A stretch of DNA of 6,131 nucleotides from Chromatiales bacterium (lineage in GTDB: Bacteria; Pseudomonadota; Gammaproteobacteria; UBA6429; Thiohalophilaceae). This document shows positions 5,549 to 6,131 of this stretch, in pieces; the stretch's first letter is position 1, and the number at the start of each line of letters is the position of its first letter. The stretch is taken from the NCBI GenBank assembly GCA_027001895.1, contig JALTLP010000117.1, positions 1 through 6,131 on the forward strand. The letters run 5' to 3'. The notes beneath the pieces are model-generated. The model searched no databases, was not told where the DNA came from, and saw only the letters and a program-made list of their open reading frames with translations. A program made the translations under genes and the position numbers.

Positions 5549-6131
5549 ATGAAAAATCAGGTCACTGTTTGTTGTGAAATTAAATCTCGGTTGCCTGAGG
5601 CAAAGCTCTTTGCTGACAAGCACGGGCTGCAAATTGCCAATATAAAACAGGCTAACTCGCCTTTTCTACTTTATTATAAAGACAATCATGTTGAGCTTAT
5701 CGACCGACAGGAAAATACCGCTATTCATGTCGACTTTCTTTCTGGTGCACTGGCACACCGCCGGCAATTTGGTGGTGGCAAAGGCCAGGCCATTGCCAAA
5801 GCAGTCGGACTCAATAAATACCCGCTCCCATTAACGATTGTCGATGCCACCGCGGGCCTGGCAAAAGATGCCTTTGTACTCGCTTGTCTGGGTTGTTCGC
5901 TTACCCTATTGGAGCAAAACCCGATAATAGCCGAACTGGTTAACAGTGCGATTAAACTTGCCGAAAATGAGGAAGACTTCCGGGCGATAAAACAGCAGGG
6001 CTTCGAGTTGATACAGGCCGATGCTATAACCTACCTGCAAAACTTAAGCAACAAACCGGATGTTATCTACCCAGATGTTATCTACCTGGACCCGATGTAC
6101 CCCGAACGTAAAAAGTCGGCCGCGGTTAAAA
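5549..6131 (+). CDS. rsmJ: 16S rRNA (guanine-1516-N2) methyltransferase, C-terminal end outside the window
   Basis: RsmJ methylates N2 of G1516 in helix 45 of 16S rRNA using S-adenosylmethionine. The 194 codons present of about 250 match the family along their length: HVDFLSGALAHRRQFGGGKG (residues 60-79, the signature block), AIAKAVG, VDATAGLAKDAFVLACLG (SAM-binding motif I, about residues 98-115), LLEQNP (motif II), and LDPMYPERKKSAAVK, where DPMYP (181-185) is the catalytic motif IV. A 15-base tandem duplication repeats DVIY immediately before this motif. The ATG at 5549 gives the family-typical N-terminus but has no clear ribosome binding site upstream. It is divergent from the thioredoxin-like gene across about 220 bases of repeats. 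Confidence 0.96.
   Translation, partial: MKNQVTVCCEIKSRLPEAKLFADKHGLQIANIKQANSPFLLYYKDNHVELIDRQENTAIHVDFLSGALAHRRQFGGGKGQAIAKAVGLNKYPLPLTIVDATAGLAKDAFVLACLGCSLTLLEQNPIIAELVNSAIKLAENEEDFRAIKQQGFELIQADAITYLQNLSNKPDVIYPDVIYLDPMYPERKKSAAVK
6059..6088 (+). repeat. 15-bp tandem duplication inside rsmJ
   Basis: GATGTTATCTACC occurs at 6059-6071 and again at 6074-6086, a period of 15 bases with 13 of 15 identical across full units. It keeps the frame and gives DVIYP followed by DVIYL, directly before DPMYP. E. coli RsmJ has a single QVVYL at this place, so the first copy looks like an in-frame insertion of five residues. Confidence 0.8.

Overview
The window reads as chromosomal DNA of a gammaproteobacterium with a moderate to low GC content. 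The basis is the two housekeeping genes at its ends. A transketolase runs off the left edge and is colinear with Escherichia coli TktA (catalytic Glu falls at codon 411 and His at codon 261, as in E. coli). An RsmJ-type 16S rRNA methyltransferase, a family typical of Gammaproteobacteria, runs off the right edge. I cannot name a genus.

Layout. 1-1654 (-): tkt, 3' end missing. 1655-2262: long AT-rich intergenic stretch with no gene, holding a REP-like inverted repeat (2083-2163) and a plausible promoter bracketed by a perfect 9-bp inverted repeat (2185-2232). 2263-2754 (+): AT-rich orphan gene for a small exported protein. 2823-3314 (-): convergent orphan gene for a small exported, cysteine-rich protein. 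3338-3583 (-): decayed N-terminal fragment of a type I restriction-modification hsdM gene with an in-frame TAG. 3602-4519 (-): intact Abi_2 (AbiD/AbiF-type) HEPN RNase gene, with a strong sigma-70-like promoter and a GC-rich hairpin leader. 4774-5328 (-): thioredoxin-fold protein with a CNHC active site. 5384-5520: hairpin repeats. 5549-6131 (+): rsmJ, 3' end missing.

Interpretation. Housekeeping genes flank an accessory patch (about 2080-4640) made of repeats, two orphan secreted proteins, a broken restriction-modification gene and an intact abortive-infection gene. This looks like the remnant of a defence island. The most interesting part is the abi unit. The promoter at 4594-4621 would start an RNA near 4587 that folds into a bulged hairpin (4586-4536) immediately before the abi start codon. 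Conserved structured RNAs (the abiF motif) are known upstream of abiF/abiD-type genes and AbiF has been described as an RNA-antagonised toxin related to Cas13 ancestry, so the leader is a candidate RNA antitoxin or regulator of the HEPN RNase. A short palindrome over the -35 box adds a possible operator. The hsdM gene next to it is dead while abi looks intact, so abi may have been kept on its own merits.
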